From: Myxococcales bacterium | Lineage (GTDB): Bacteria > Myxococcota_A > Polyangia > Palsa-1104 | Reading direction: 5' to 3' | NCBI GenBank assembly: GCA_023248835.1 | Contig: JAHFDU010000144.1 | Span: forward strand, 4,239 to 9,620 | Length of the DNA: 5,382 nt | In this document: positions 1 to 5,382 of the stretch, in pieces | Layout: every line of letters begins with the position of its first letter | Position numbering within the stretch: position 1 is the stretch's first letter | Notes under the pieces: model-generated | The model's input: only the letters and a program-made list of their open reading frames with translations | Told to the model about the DNA's origin: nothing | The model's database searches: none | Translations under genes and position numbers: made by a program

Positions 1-344
1 GTGAAGCCGGCAACCGCAAACGCCAGATTGGCAAACGGGCCGGCGCCGATCACCACCAGTCGTTGCCAGACCGTTTTGTGGCGAAACGAGCGGTCGCGCT
101 CTGCGGTGGTAAGTGGAGCGTTGTCTTCGCCGAGCAATCGCACGTAACCACCGAGCGGGAATAGCGAGATCGACCAACGGGTTTTGCCGCGCTGCCAAAT
201 GCGCAAGGGCGGGCCAAAACCGATCGACACTTTCAAAATGTCGATGCCAAAATAGCGCGCCGCCACAACATGGCCGAGCTCATGCACCGCAATCAGCGAC
301 GCGACCAAAATGAGGAACCAAAGCAGCGACACGAAACGAACCAT
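1..344 (-). CDS. rseP: RseP-like site-2 protease (M50 zinc metalloprotease), N-terminal part
   Basis: Intramembrane zinc metalloprotease that cuts membrane-bound substrates such as anti-sigma factors within the cytoplasmic membrane. The visible 114 residues begin with a hydrophobic segment (about residues 4-20) running into the zinc-binding site HELGH at 21-25. These are followed by GFGP (42-45), PLGGYV (63-68) and the conserved block ending GAGPFANLAFA (100-110), in the usual RseP/YaeL order. The gene continues off the left edge, so the PDZ domain and the second zinc ligand motif are not seen. I chose the ATG at 342-344, which puts the first membrane segment directly at the N-terminus. An in-frame ATG at 363-365 would add seven residues (MEITLQC), and neither start has a clear ribosome binding site. 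Family assignment is secure; orthology to RseP, rather than another M50 paralogue, is inferred. Confidence 0.9.
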   Translation of the reverse strand, partial: MVRFVSLLWFLILVASLIAVHELGHVVAARYFGIDILKVSIGFGPPLRIWQRGKTRWSISLFPLGGYVRLLGEDNAPLTTAERDRSFRHKTVWQRLVVIGAGPFANLAFAVAGF

Positions 345-594
345 ACACTGGAGTGTAATTTCCATGAAGTGCCGCGCTGATGTTCCAGGCGCACACGCGC
401 AGGCGATTCGAATCGGCACGCCCGGCCACCGCTGACTCGCCGCGCTCCACCGCGGAGGTCACCCGTGTAACCTCATCCGCGATCTCGGCCCAAAACGGGG
501 TGTGCACTAGTTCGTGGCGGCGCTTGACGCCGCGCAACGCCGCGTACCAGCGGTCGAGCGAGTGTTCGATCGATTGGAGACGGACAAACATCAT
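280..594 (-). CDS. Small hypothetical protein overlapping the protease start; possibly broken
   Basis: I do not recognise this gene with confidence. The ORF would encode about 104 residues from the ATG at 592-594; in-frame ATG (621) and TTG (624) starts lie upstream in AT-richer sequence that looks less coding. From the start to about position 380 the codons strongly favour G or C in the third position, as in the flanking genes. After that the bias disappears, while the bias of the protease frame takes over. The ORF stop at 280 lies 65 bases inside the protease gene, an unusually long overlap. A short stretch (W, seven residues, then KRRHEL) resembles the core of LemA-family proteins, but the LIPNLVE-like continuation is missing, so this is only a hint. 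It could be a real small gene, a frameshifted remnant whose true end is near 375, or chance coding bias on a high-GC strand. Confidence 0.4.
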   Translation of the reverse strand: MMFVRLQSIEHSLDRWYAALRGVKRRHELVHTPFWAEIADEVTRVTSAVERGESAVAGRADSNRLRVCAWNISAALHGNYTPVYGSFRVAALVPHFGRVADCGA

Positions 595-609
595 CGCAAA
601 GGTTATAAT
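581..609 (+). promoter_or_regulatory. Sigma70-type promoter for the MXAN_5187-like gene
   Basis: A perfect TATAAT box lies at 604-609. CGGACA at 581-586 matches four of six consensus -35 bases with the ideal 17-base spacer. Transcription would start near 615-617, on top of the GTG codon at 615, so the message would be leaderless or translation starts further in. The sequence also contains a minus-strand TATAAC (607 to 602) facing the small ORF at 594. Confidence 0.5.
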
Positions 610-614
610 AAATT

Positions 615-1331
615 GTGGCATCAAAGAGCAAAACTGCGGAGTCTGGGCTTGATGGCCGCTCTGAGAGCGAGGTGGTGGAGGAGCAGCTCGACGACTTGGC
701 GCTGAAGATCGACCGCATCAAGACTCTCTACGAGCAGTACTTTATGGGGATCGAAAAAATCGAACCGCTGGTCGCGCGCAAGGACATCACCCGCTCGATG
801 TTGGAATTGCAGCAGATGCACATTCGCAACACCGGCCTGCGTTTTCGCTTCAACACCCTCTTGCAGAAGTGGAACATCTACACCACCTATTGGAATCGCA
901 CCCTGCGCGAAATTGAGAACGGTACCTACGTGCCGCACCTGATCAAGGCCAAACGCGCAGCCGAACGCGAAGGCAAAGCGCTGCCCGAAGAACTGGCACA
1001 CTCGCTGCAGGTCAAGCATCGGCGTCTCTCGCCTCCTCCGATTCCGGCAGATGCCAAAACGCACAAGCGGCGACCGCCTCCGCTTCCCAAAGCGGCCGGC
1101 CCGCCAGTGCCGGGGATATCGATGGCGCAATTGCGAGCGCTCCACAAAAAGTACATTGAAGCGCGCACCGAGACCGGTGAGGACACCAGCGTGAGCTTTG
1201 AAAAGATGGTCGAGTCGTTGGCTCGCCAGGCGCCTAAGATCAGCGCGGCCGTCGGTGTGCGCGAATTGCGTTTCGACGTCGCTGTGCACGATCGCCGCGC
1301 CGTCCTAAGAGCGATTCCCAAGAAGCGCTAG
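615..1331 (+). CDS. MXAN_5187-like conserved protein
   Basis: Conserved protein of unknown function resembling the MXAN_5187 family, found mainly in Myxococcota and other former Deltaproteobacteria. The 238-residue product has a helical N-terminal block with LYEQYFMGIEKIEP (38-51) and the signature from NTGLRFRF (72-79) through YWNRTLREIENGTY (92-105). A proline-rich linker follows (about 139-168, with PPPIP and PPPLP). The C-terminal domain (about 170-238) includes KKYIEAR and FDVAVHDRRAVLRA. No signal peptide or membrane segment is visible, so it is probably cytoplasmic. The start is uncertain: GTG at 615 lies five bases after a TATAAT box and has no ribosome binding site. In-frame GTG codons at 672 and 675 would begin just before the conserved helix. 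It ends in TAG and converges on the glycosyltransferase gene. Family recognition is from memory of the motifs; function is unknown. Confidence 0.75.
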   Translation: MASKSKTAESGLDGRSESEVVEEQLDDLALKIDRIKTLYEQYFMGIEKIEPLVARKDITRSMLELQQMHIRNTGLRFRFNTLLQKWNIYTTYWNRTLREIENGTYVPHLIKAKRAAEREGKALPEELAHSLQVKHRRLSPPPIPADAKTHKRRPPPLPKAAGPPVPGISMAQLRALHKKYIEARTETGEDTSVSFEKMVESLARQAPKISAAVGVRELRFDVAVHDRRAVLRAIPKKR

Positions 1332-1343
1332 TCTGCGACGGCG

Positions 1344-2810
1344 CTATTGGGTTGAAAAGTCCCACATGGGTTGAGCGTGGGCCAGGATCTGCTCGGCGAA
1401 TCGGGCATAGCTGAAAAAAGCGCGGAACTGATCTGGGTCGGTGGGAAGACTTGTTTTAAGGCACTGCGCGAGGCCAGCGGGCGTGCGAAAGTAGAGCACC
1501 CGATCTTCCCAGAAGGGAGGCTCAGCGACGGAGCGACAGTCGTAGACGATGGGAATACAGCCGCAGGCTGCAGCTTCGGCGAGGCGCTGTGAATTGATGG
1601 AAATGGGATGCACCACCAACGCATATTTCGCCGACCGGTAGACGTCGGCCACGGCGCGGCCATGTGGCAGCTCCCCTTTGAAGAAGGGCGCCACCACCGG
1701 ATCGTGGTCCCAGTCGCGGCCGTAGACCTCAATCCGCGCGCCCCGAGCACGGCACAGCCAACGCACGAGATGGTCGCGGACCACATAATAGAAAATCTTG
1801 CACAGAGCCACGTACCGATCCTCGAACCCGTGGCGCGCGCAGATCTGACACACCGTTTCCTCGGAAACCTCCCCGTTTTCGAGGTGGGCAGCAAGCTCAG
1901 CGATGCAGGCTTCCTCCGCAGCACCGCCTGTAAGCTCGACGCTCGCCGAGGATCCAACGAATACCACCTTGTCTTGGCGCGGAGCTCCATGGTCGCAGAA
2001 AATCTCGGCGTCAACGCAAAAAGGTTGGACGTGGATACGATCAGCCGGCAGCCCGGTGCGCTCGAGTGCCGGCCCAAACACATTGCCAAGCACTGTGTAC
2101 ACCAGATCGTTTGGGCGCCATGGTAGTTGTGCCCCGGCACGCATCGCCGGCATCGGATCCTGCCACCACACCACGTTCACCACGTCGGGCGGAAGATTGT
2201 TGTTGGCCTCGTGATTGATGTTGATGACGATGTGGGGATCGAACGATGCCATCGCGTCTACCACATGCCCGATATCGAGCCGTTGCATGTCGTTAGTCTC
2301 GATCTCTAACCGGACCTGGTGCCCGAGTCGCGAAAAAGCCTCCAGCAAACCGCGGCTGCAATGCTGCATCACGGTGGTCTCGCGGCTGGCGACGGCGAAG
2401 ACGCGTGGCCTCTTGCCTCGCAGCGGTTTCGCAGGCCGCTTTTGGTATCGTTCGATCGCCTCAGCTGCCTTACGCGATCGGGTGAGGCCCACGGTATGTA
2501 AGATGGTTTTGATTGAAGTGGCCATCTCGCGACACTCGGCGGCGCTCAGCTGCGGCGGAAGGGTCACGCAATTGGGAATCCGATTCCTCGTCCCTTCGAA
2601 ATAATTCACGAACTGATCGAGTGGCACCTGGATCAGGTTCTCAGGAGCGTCGGCGGGTAATTCTTGTCTGCCGATGTAGTAACAAACTTGCAGACCGGTG
2701 ACGGCAGAGTTGAGGAGCACCCGCTGCCGAAGGCGTGCGGTTTCGAGAGCCTGGTTGAGATCGGTGAACACGGTATCGAACACCGGCTCGGGTGTCGACG
2801 CTTCAGTCAT
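1344..2810 (-). CDS. CgeB-like GT-B glycosyltransferase
   Basis: Predicted cytoplasmic glycosyltransferase of the GT-B fold, 488 residues, transferring a sugar from an activated nucleotide donor to an unknown acceptor. The N-terminal 130 or so residues are not part of the catalytic fold I recognise. A first Rossmann-like domain begins near residue 136 (RVFAVASRE) and includes FDPHIVININHE and VVWWQDPMP. The C-terminal half has VYGRDWDHD and the donor-site motif INSQRLAEAAACGCIPIVYD (405-424), with the spaced N406, R409, E412 and G417 of the Glyco_trans_1_2/CgeB group. It follows the sugar amidotransferase after only 20 bases, so the two are probably co-transcribed. The purine stretch AGGAA just after the upstream stop is about 16 bases from the ATG, farther than usual for a ribosome binding site. 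The gene ends in TAG, 12 bases from the convergent neighbour. Donor, acceptor and linkage cannot be read from the sequence. Confidence 0.8.
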   Translation of the reverse strand: MTEASTPEPVFDTVFTDLNQALETARLRQRVLLNSAVTGLQVCYYIGRQELPADAPENLIQVPLDQFVNYFEGTRNRIPNCVTLPPQLSAAECREMATSIKTILHTVGLTRSRKAAEAIERYQKRPAKPLRGKRPRVFAVASRETTVMQHCSRGLLEAFSRLGHQVRLEIETNDMQRLDIGHVVDAMASFDPHIVININHEANNNLPPDVVNVVWWQDPMPAMRAGAQLPWRPNDLVYTVLGNVFGPALERTGLPADRIHVQPFCVDAEIFCDHGAPRQDKVVFVGSSASVELTGGAAEEACIAELAAHLENGEVSEETVCQICARHGFEDRYVALCKIFYYVVRDHLVRWLCRARGARIEVYGRDWDHDPVVAPFFKGELPHGRAVADVYRSAKYALVVHPISINSQRLAEAAACGCIPIVYDCRSVAEPPFWEDRVLYFRTPAGLAQCLKTSLPTDPDQFRAFFSYARFAEQILAHAQPMWDFSTQ

Positions 2811-2830
2811 GGGCCAACCCGGCGCGTTCC

Positions 2831-4051
2831 TTACATGGATGCAGCGACCTTGAAGGCGGGCTCATCGCTGATCACGGTATTGAGCAGCCACTGCCCCTTT
2901 ACTTTACTCCACAGATGCGGCGCGCGCCAAAGATCGATCACTTGGTTGAACTGATTTTCGTCAAGCCCAGTGTAGGCGAGGAAGTCCTGATAGTGTTTCT
3001 TGGGAAATTCGCCGTCGAATTGACGTACCAGCACGATGCCCTCTTCGCGGGTGATGTGGCCGTCGCGAATCTCGTGCGCCGCATCCGAGGTGCAGCGGCC
3101 GAGGCCGAATTTGACATACGCCAGGTAGTAGTGAAATCCGTCGAGGCGATCGTCAAGACTGGCGTATTTGGAGTAGGTGCCTTCGGAACGCCCGTCGGGA
3201 TTGGCCTGAAAGCCGGTGTGCTCGGTGCAGTAGTAGTAGATCTCTTGCGGGATCCACTTTTGGTAGTAGCCCATGTAGTGGCACTCGATGCCGAGGTTGC
3301 GAATCTGTTCGTGACTCGGACCGGCGTAGACGTGCAGATCTTTTTCGTCGATGCCGTGCTTGACCCATTCGGAGGGCGCGACGCCCGAGAAGAAGTGCTT
3401 CATCATGTCGCCGTCGGTGTCATGGCAGGGACGCAGCGCGTTCTTCATATCGCCGCCGTACTCGGCCTCGCCATTTTCGCCGAACATCACCAGCGGAATG
3501 CCAAACGAAGAGGCCATCTGCAGCGGAAAATTCTTTTGGCCGTAGATGAACGGCTGAAATGGATCGCCAAGGTTGATAAACGCCAGGCGAGTCATGATGC
3601 GATGGACGACGCCGTTTGGCGTCATGCAGATGTTGTCGAGACCGTGGTGCACCAACTCATGCAGATTGTCGCGACCAATGTCGGTGTACCAGTGTGGCGC
3701 CCAGGTTACCGTCAAAGGATGCATGCCGTACTTGTTCTTGAGTAGGTGCGAGACATACCCTGAGTCCTTGCCGCCGGAACAGGGGACGATGACATCGAAT
3801 CGACCGTCGGAGCGGCGGTGCTTGTCGCACAGCGCCTCGAGCTCCTTGGCTCGCGCCTCCCAGTCAATTCGGGTGCGCTTCCACTCGGCATAGCGACAGG
3901 CCGAGCACACCCCGTCGGCATCGAAAGAGATGCGCGGCCGCTGGTTCGATATCACACAACGCGTACAGAAACCTACCTTGCTCGGCAGGCTGTATTTCTT
4001 CTGGACGTTGATTTGCGGTGTGGTGAACGCGGGAAAGTCGATGCGATCCAT
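2831..4051 (-). CDS. N-acetyl sugar amidotransferase (WbpG/PseA family)
   Basis: ATP-dependent PP-loop enzyme, 406 residues, expected to convert an N-acetyl group on a nucleotide-activated sugar into an acetamidino group, using ammonia delivered by a glutaminase partner. Residues seen: paired cysteines CTRC (29-32) and CSAC (49-52) forming a likely zinc site; the PP-loop PCSGGKDSGYV (90-100) that binds ATP; and the family block GENGEAEYGG (191-200). The C-terminal half is rich in Tyr and Trp (MGYYQKW, EIYYYCTEH). Relatives are WbpG of Pseudomonas aeruginosa O-antigen synthesis and PseA of Campylobacter pseudaminic acid synthesis. Those systems use HisH/HisF-like partners or sugar-specific genes, and none are in this window. 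The gene starts the leftward unit and is followed 20 bases later by a glycosyltransferase, pointing to surface glycan or glycoprotein modification. The family call is secure; the exact sugar is unknown. Confidence 0.88.
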   Translation of the reverse strand: MDRIDFPAFTTPQINVQKKYSLPSKVGFCTRCVISNQRPRISFDADGVCSACRYAEWKRTRIDWEARAKELEALCDKHRRSDGRFDVIVPCSGGKDSGYVSHLLKNKYGMHPLTVTWAPHWYTDIGRDNLHELVHHGLDNICMTPNGVVHRIMTRLAFINLGDPFQPFIYGQKNFPLQMASSFGIPLVMFGENGEAEYGGDMKNALRPCHDTDGDMMKHFFSGVAPSEWVKHGIDEKDLHVYAGPSHEQIRNLGIECHYMGYYQKWIPQEIYYYCTEHTGFQANPDGRSEGTYSKYASLDDRLDGFHYYLAYVKFGLGRCTSDAAHEIRDGHITREEGIVLVRQFDGEFPKKHYQDFLAYTGLDENQFNQVIDLWRAPHLWSKVKGQWLLNTVISDEPAFKVAASM

Positions 4052-4099
4052 GGCTTCTTGGCTTCGTCACAGAAGTTGCTCGTGATAAGGGGAAAAAGT

Positions 4100-4111
4100 G
4101 CTAGAAATAGC
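4100..4111. repeat. Short inverted repeat GCTA-GAAA-TAGC
   Basis: Perfect four-base arms around GAAA, lying inside the overlapping candidate -10 elements of both divergent promoters. It could be an operator half or a weak hairpin with a GNRA-type loop in either transcript. Arms this short also arise by chance. Confidence 0.25.
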
Positions 4112-4115
4112 CCGC

Positions 4116-4128
4116 TTGAGTTAGTCAA
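4116..4128. repeat. Inverted repeat TTGA-N5-TCAA, possible operator
   Basis: TTGAGTTAGTCAA is a near-palindrome with perfect four-base arms, six bases upstream of the mevalonate kinase ATG. Its right arm overlaps the minus-strand -35 candidate for the amidotransferase gene. Position and symmetry would suit a regulator binding site controlling both directions, but no matching regulator gene is visible here. Confidence 0.25.
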
Positions 4129-4134
4129 AAAAGC

Positions 4135-5067
4135 ATGGCTGAAGACAATCCGACAGGCGAGCGATTTTTCGCTCACGGCAAGGTCATTCTCCTCGGCGAG
4201 CATGCGGTGGTTTATGGGACGCCGGCGCTCGGCGGAACGTTGTCGCTCGGCGCTACCGTGTCGCTTGAGCCCGGCAGCGGTCGATTGGTCGTGCCGGCGT
4301 GGCAAATGGTGGTTTCATCGGACTACGATGGCAATGAGCTTCCTTTGGCACGCGCCTATCGCGCGATCAGAAGAGCGCTCGGACTTTCCCCAAGCGGGTT
4401 TGATCTCAAGCTCGAATTCTCGCTGCCCGCGGGTGCAGGCCTCGGCAGCTCGGCAGCATTCGCAGTTGCCATCGGCCGCGCGCTGATTCGCGCTCACGCC
4501 CTGCCTGGCGGCGAGGCGCTGGTCGCTGCCGCTGCGCTTGCATCGGAAAATGAGATTCATGGCAAATCGAGCGGCTTCGACCAGGCGCTGGCGCTGTCTC
4601 CGAGCGGCTTCTATCTGTTCAGCCATGCCGCCGGCTGCTTGCGACTTACCCAGCGTGCGCCGCTTTCTCTGGTGATTGCCGACAGTGGTCGCACGCGGGA
4701 CACTAGTTCAGCGGTTGACCAGGTGGCGTCGCTTTTGCGCGATCGCTCGGACGAAGTGCGCGCGCGCATTGCTGCGATTGCAGTGATCGTCGACAAGGGG
4801 CGGGCTGCGCTTGAAGCTCGCGCCTACGGCGAACTCGGCGCGGCAATGCAGGAGAATCAGCGGCATCTCAGCGCTCTCGAGGTTTCGGCGCCGGAAATTG
4901 ATCAACTGTGCGCCCTGGCTAATGACCAAGGCGCGATCGGCGCCAAACTCACCGGCGGTGGGCGCGGCGGCTGCGTCATCATGCTGGCCCCCGGCCGCGA
5001 GCAGGCGCTGCAGCGCGCTGTCGAGAATTCTGGTTTTAGAGCGTTTGTTGCCGAGGTTGGCGGATGA
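4135..5067 (+). CDS. mvk: Mevalonate kinase
   Basis: GHMP-family cytoplasmic kinase that phosphorylates mevalonate with ATP to give 5-phosphomevalonate, the first committed kinase step of the mevalonate route to isopentenyl diphosphate. The 310-residue length is normal for the family. Motif 1 is HGKVILLGEHAVVYG (14-28), with K16 as the likely catalytic lysine. The ATP-binding motif 2 is PAGAGLGSSAA (98-108). The block IHGKSSGFDQ (141-150) contains the likely catalytic D149. Motif 3 is KLTGGGRGGC (271-280). Two details differ from the best-known enzymes: SSGFD in place of the common PSGxD, and GGGRGG in place of GAGGGG in motif 3. The stop codon overlaps the ATG of the decarboxylase gene as ATGA, indicating one operon with coupled translation. 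The E(N)xIHG context and motif 1 favour mevalonate kinase over phosphomevalonate kinase. No clear ribosome binding site precedes the ATG. Confidence 0.9.
   Translation: MAEDNPTGERFFAHGKVILLGEHAVVYGTPALGGTLSLGATVSLEPGSGRLVVPAWQMVVSSDYDGNELPLARAYRAIRRALGLSPSGFDLKLEFSLPAGAGLGSSAAFAVAIGRALIRAHALPGGEALVAAAALASENEIHGKSSGFDQALALSPSGFYLFSHAAGCLRLTQRAPLSLVIADSGRTRDTSSAVDQVASLLRDRSDEVRARIAAIAVIVDKGRAALEARAYGELGAAMQENQRHLSALEVSAPEIDQLCALANDQGAIGAKLTGGGRGGCVIMLAPGREQALQRAVENSGFRAFVAEVGG
5053..5056 (+). promoter_or_regulatory. Ribosome binding site of the decarboxylase gene
   Basis: GAGG lies seven bases before the ATG at 5064, inside the end of the mevalonate kinase gene. It supports this start and translational coupling across the ATGA overlap. 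Confidence 0.5.
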
Positions 5068-5382
5068 GGCGGGCGGTGGCGGAGGCGCGCGCCAACATCG
5101 CACTCATCAAGTACTGGGGCAAGCGCGATCGGGTGCTCAACTTGCCCGCGAATTCAAGCTTATCACTCACGCTCGACGGGATGACGACGCGGACGACGGT
5201 CTGTTTCGACTCAGCTCTGGCGGCTGATCGTCTGATCCTCGGCGGAGAAGAGCAAGTAGGCGAGGCACTGCGTCGCGTCACCGGCTTTCTCGATCTGGTG
5301 CGCGGGTTGGCCAAACTAGATCTGCGTGCCCACATCGAATAGACCAACAGTTTTCCTACCGCGTCGGGTCTTGCCTCTTCCG
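5064..5382 (+). CDS. mvaD: Diphosphomevalonate decarboxylase, N-terminal part, interrupted by in-frame TAG
   Basis: GHMP-family enzyme that uses ATP to decarboxylate 5-diphosphomevalonate to isopentenyl diphosphate, ending the mevalonate pathway. The first 92 codons carry the family hallmarks NIALIKYWGKRD (11-22) and LPANSSLSLTL (27-37). The frame is then cut by TAG at 5340-5342, after HIE. Immediately after the TAG, in the same frame, come TNSFPTASGLASS residues, which match the conserved ATP-site region of the family (for example HIVSENNFPTAAGLASS in yeast). The gene therefore continues past the stop and off the right edge; complete members are about 300-400 residues. A peptide ending at the TAG would lack the phosphate-binding loop and the catalytic aspartate and could not work. 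The start is supported by GAGG seven bases upstream and the ATGA overlap with mevalonate kinase. Identity is secure; whether the gene is functional in this organism is open. Confidence 0.85.
5340..5342 (+). other. In-frame TAG inside the decarboxylase gene
   Basis: The codon falls where family members often have serine. TCG, a frequent serine codon in this window, differs from TAG by one base. There is no frameshift: similarity resumes at the next codon. Confidence 0.85.

Larger units (their letters stand above)
4052..4134. promoter_or_regulatory. Divergent promoter region between the glycan and mevalonate units
   Basis: This 83-base gap must hold the promoters for both outward-facing units and is clearly more AT-rich than the genes. 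On the minus strand TTGACT (4128 to 4123) matches five of six -35 bases, but the -10 at 17-base spacing (TCTAGC, 4105 to 4100) is poor. On the plus strand an extended -10, TGC then TAGAAA (4099-4107), would start transcription near 4114 with no clear -35. Neither downstream ATG has a strong ribosome binding site. The region is certainly intergenic; the individual promoter elements are tentative. Confidence 0.4.

Noticed and set aside
380..652. Plus-strand 90-codon ORF upstream of the MXAN_5187-like gene
   Set aside because: Arg/Ser-rich composition, no ribosome binding site, it overlaps the start of a better-supported gene, and the opposite strand has better codon bias.
621..1289. 222-codon minus-strand ORF opposite the MXAN_5187-like gene
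   Set aside because: Its product is rich in Arg, Phe and Leu as expected from reading a high-GC gene backwards, and the opposite strand carries conserved family motifs.
1329..1346. TAG as a reassigned sense codon in this organism
   Set aside because: Two genes here end properly at TAG. Reading through the glycosyltransferase TAG would run antisense into the neighbouring gene, so the decarboxylase TAG needs a local explanation.
1361..1381. CCCAC/GTGGG inverted repeat as a terminator of the plus-strand gene
   Set aside because: Five-base stem, 11-base loop, no T-tract, and it lies within the coding end of the glycosyltransferase gene.
1608..2126. 172-codon plus-strand ORF opposite the glycosyltransferase
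   Set aside because: Antisense shadow without family motifs, start context or conserved features.
2792..3745. 317-codon plus-strand ORF opposite the sugar amidotransferase
   Set aside because: It lies almost wholly antisense to a gene with clear catalytic motifs and has no recognisable domain. Long antisense ORFs are expected in high-GC coding sequence.
4100..4111. GCTAGAAATAGC is identical to the tetraloop stem of the engineered Cas9 guide scaffold
   Set aside because: Only 12 bases match; the flanks do not follow the scaffold, and there are no cas genes or repeats, so this is coincidence.

Overview
This high-GC window carries five recognisable genes and one doubtful small ORF. It looks like a bacterium of the Myxococcota or a related 'deltaproteobacterial' lineage. 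That is an inference from two things: a protein resembling the MXAN_5187 family, which is typical of that group, and a mevalonate-pathway kinase/decarboxylase pair of the kind myxobacteria use for isoprenoid precursors. No RNA genes, insertion sequences, CRISPR arrays or long repeats were seen.

Layout. Positions 1-344 (minus strand, running off the left edge) hold the N-terminal third of an RseP-like site-2 protease with an HELGH zinc site. Just upstream of it, also on the minus strand, is a small ORF (280-594) whose codon use looks coding for most of its length and then decays where it overlaps the protease start. A divergent MXAN_5187-like gene (615-1331, plus) follows, with a TATAAT box only five bases before its GTG codon. 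It converges, with a 12-base gap, on a two-gene minus-strand unit: an N-acetyl sugar amidotransferase of the WbpG/PseA type (2831-4051), then a CgeB-like GT-B glycosyltransferase (1344-2810). An 83-base divergent intergenic region separates this unit from a plus-strand mevalonate unit: mevalonate kinase (4135-5067) and diphosphomevalonate decarboxylase (from 5064, running off the right edge), coupled by an ATGA overlap.

How the genes work together. Mevalonate kinase and the decarboxylase are the first and last ATP-dependent steps from mevalonate to isopentenyl diphosphate; a phosphomevalonate kinase would be expected nearby but is not in the window. The amidotransferase and glycosyltransferase probably make and transfer, or otherwise elaborate, a modified N-acetyl sugar on a surface glycan or glycoprotein. 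The HisH/HisF-type ammonia-supplying partners normally needed by such amidotransferases are absent here.

The strongest anomaly is an in-frame TAG in the decarboxylase (5340-5342). It sits immediately before the conserved FPTASGLASS motif, and the reading frame and family similarity continue directly after it. This is a nonsense mutation, a base-call error or readthrough. I do not see a clear novel system. The amidotransferase/glycosyltransferase pair without partner subunits is the most interesting intact locus.
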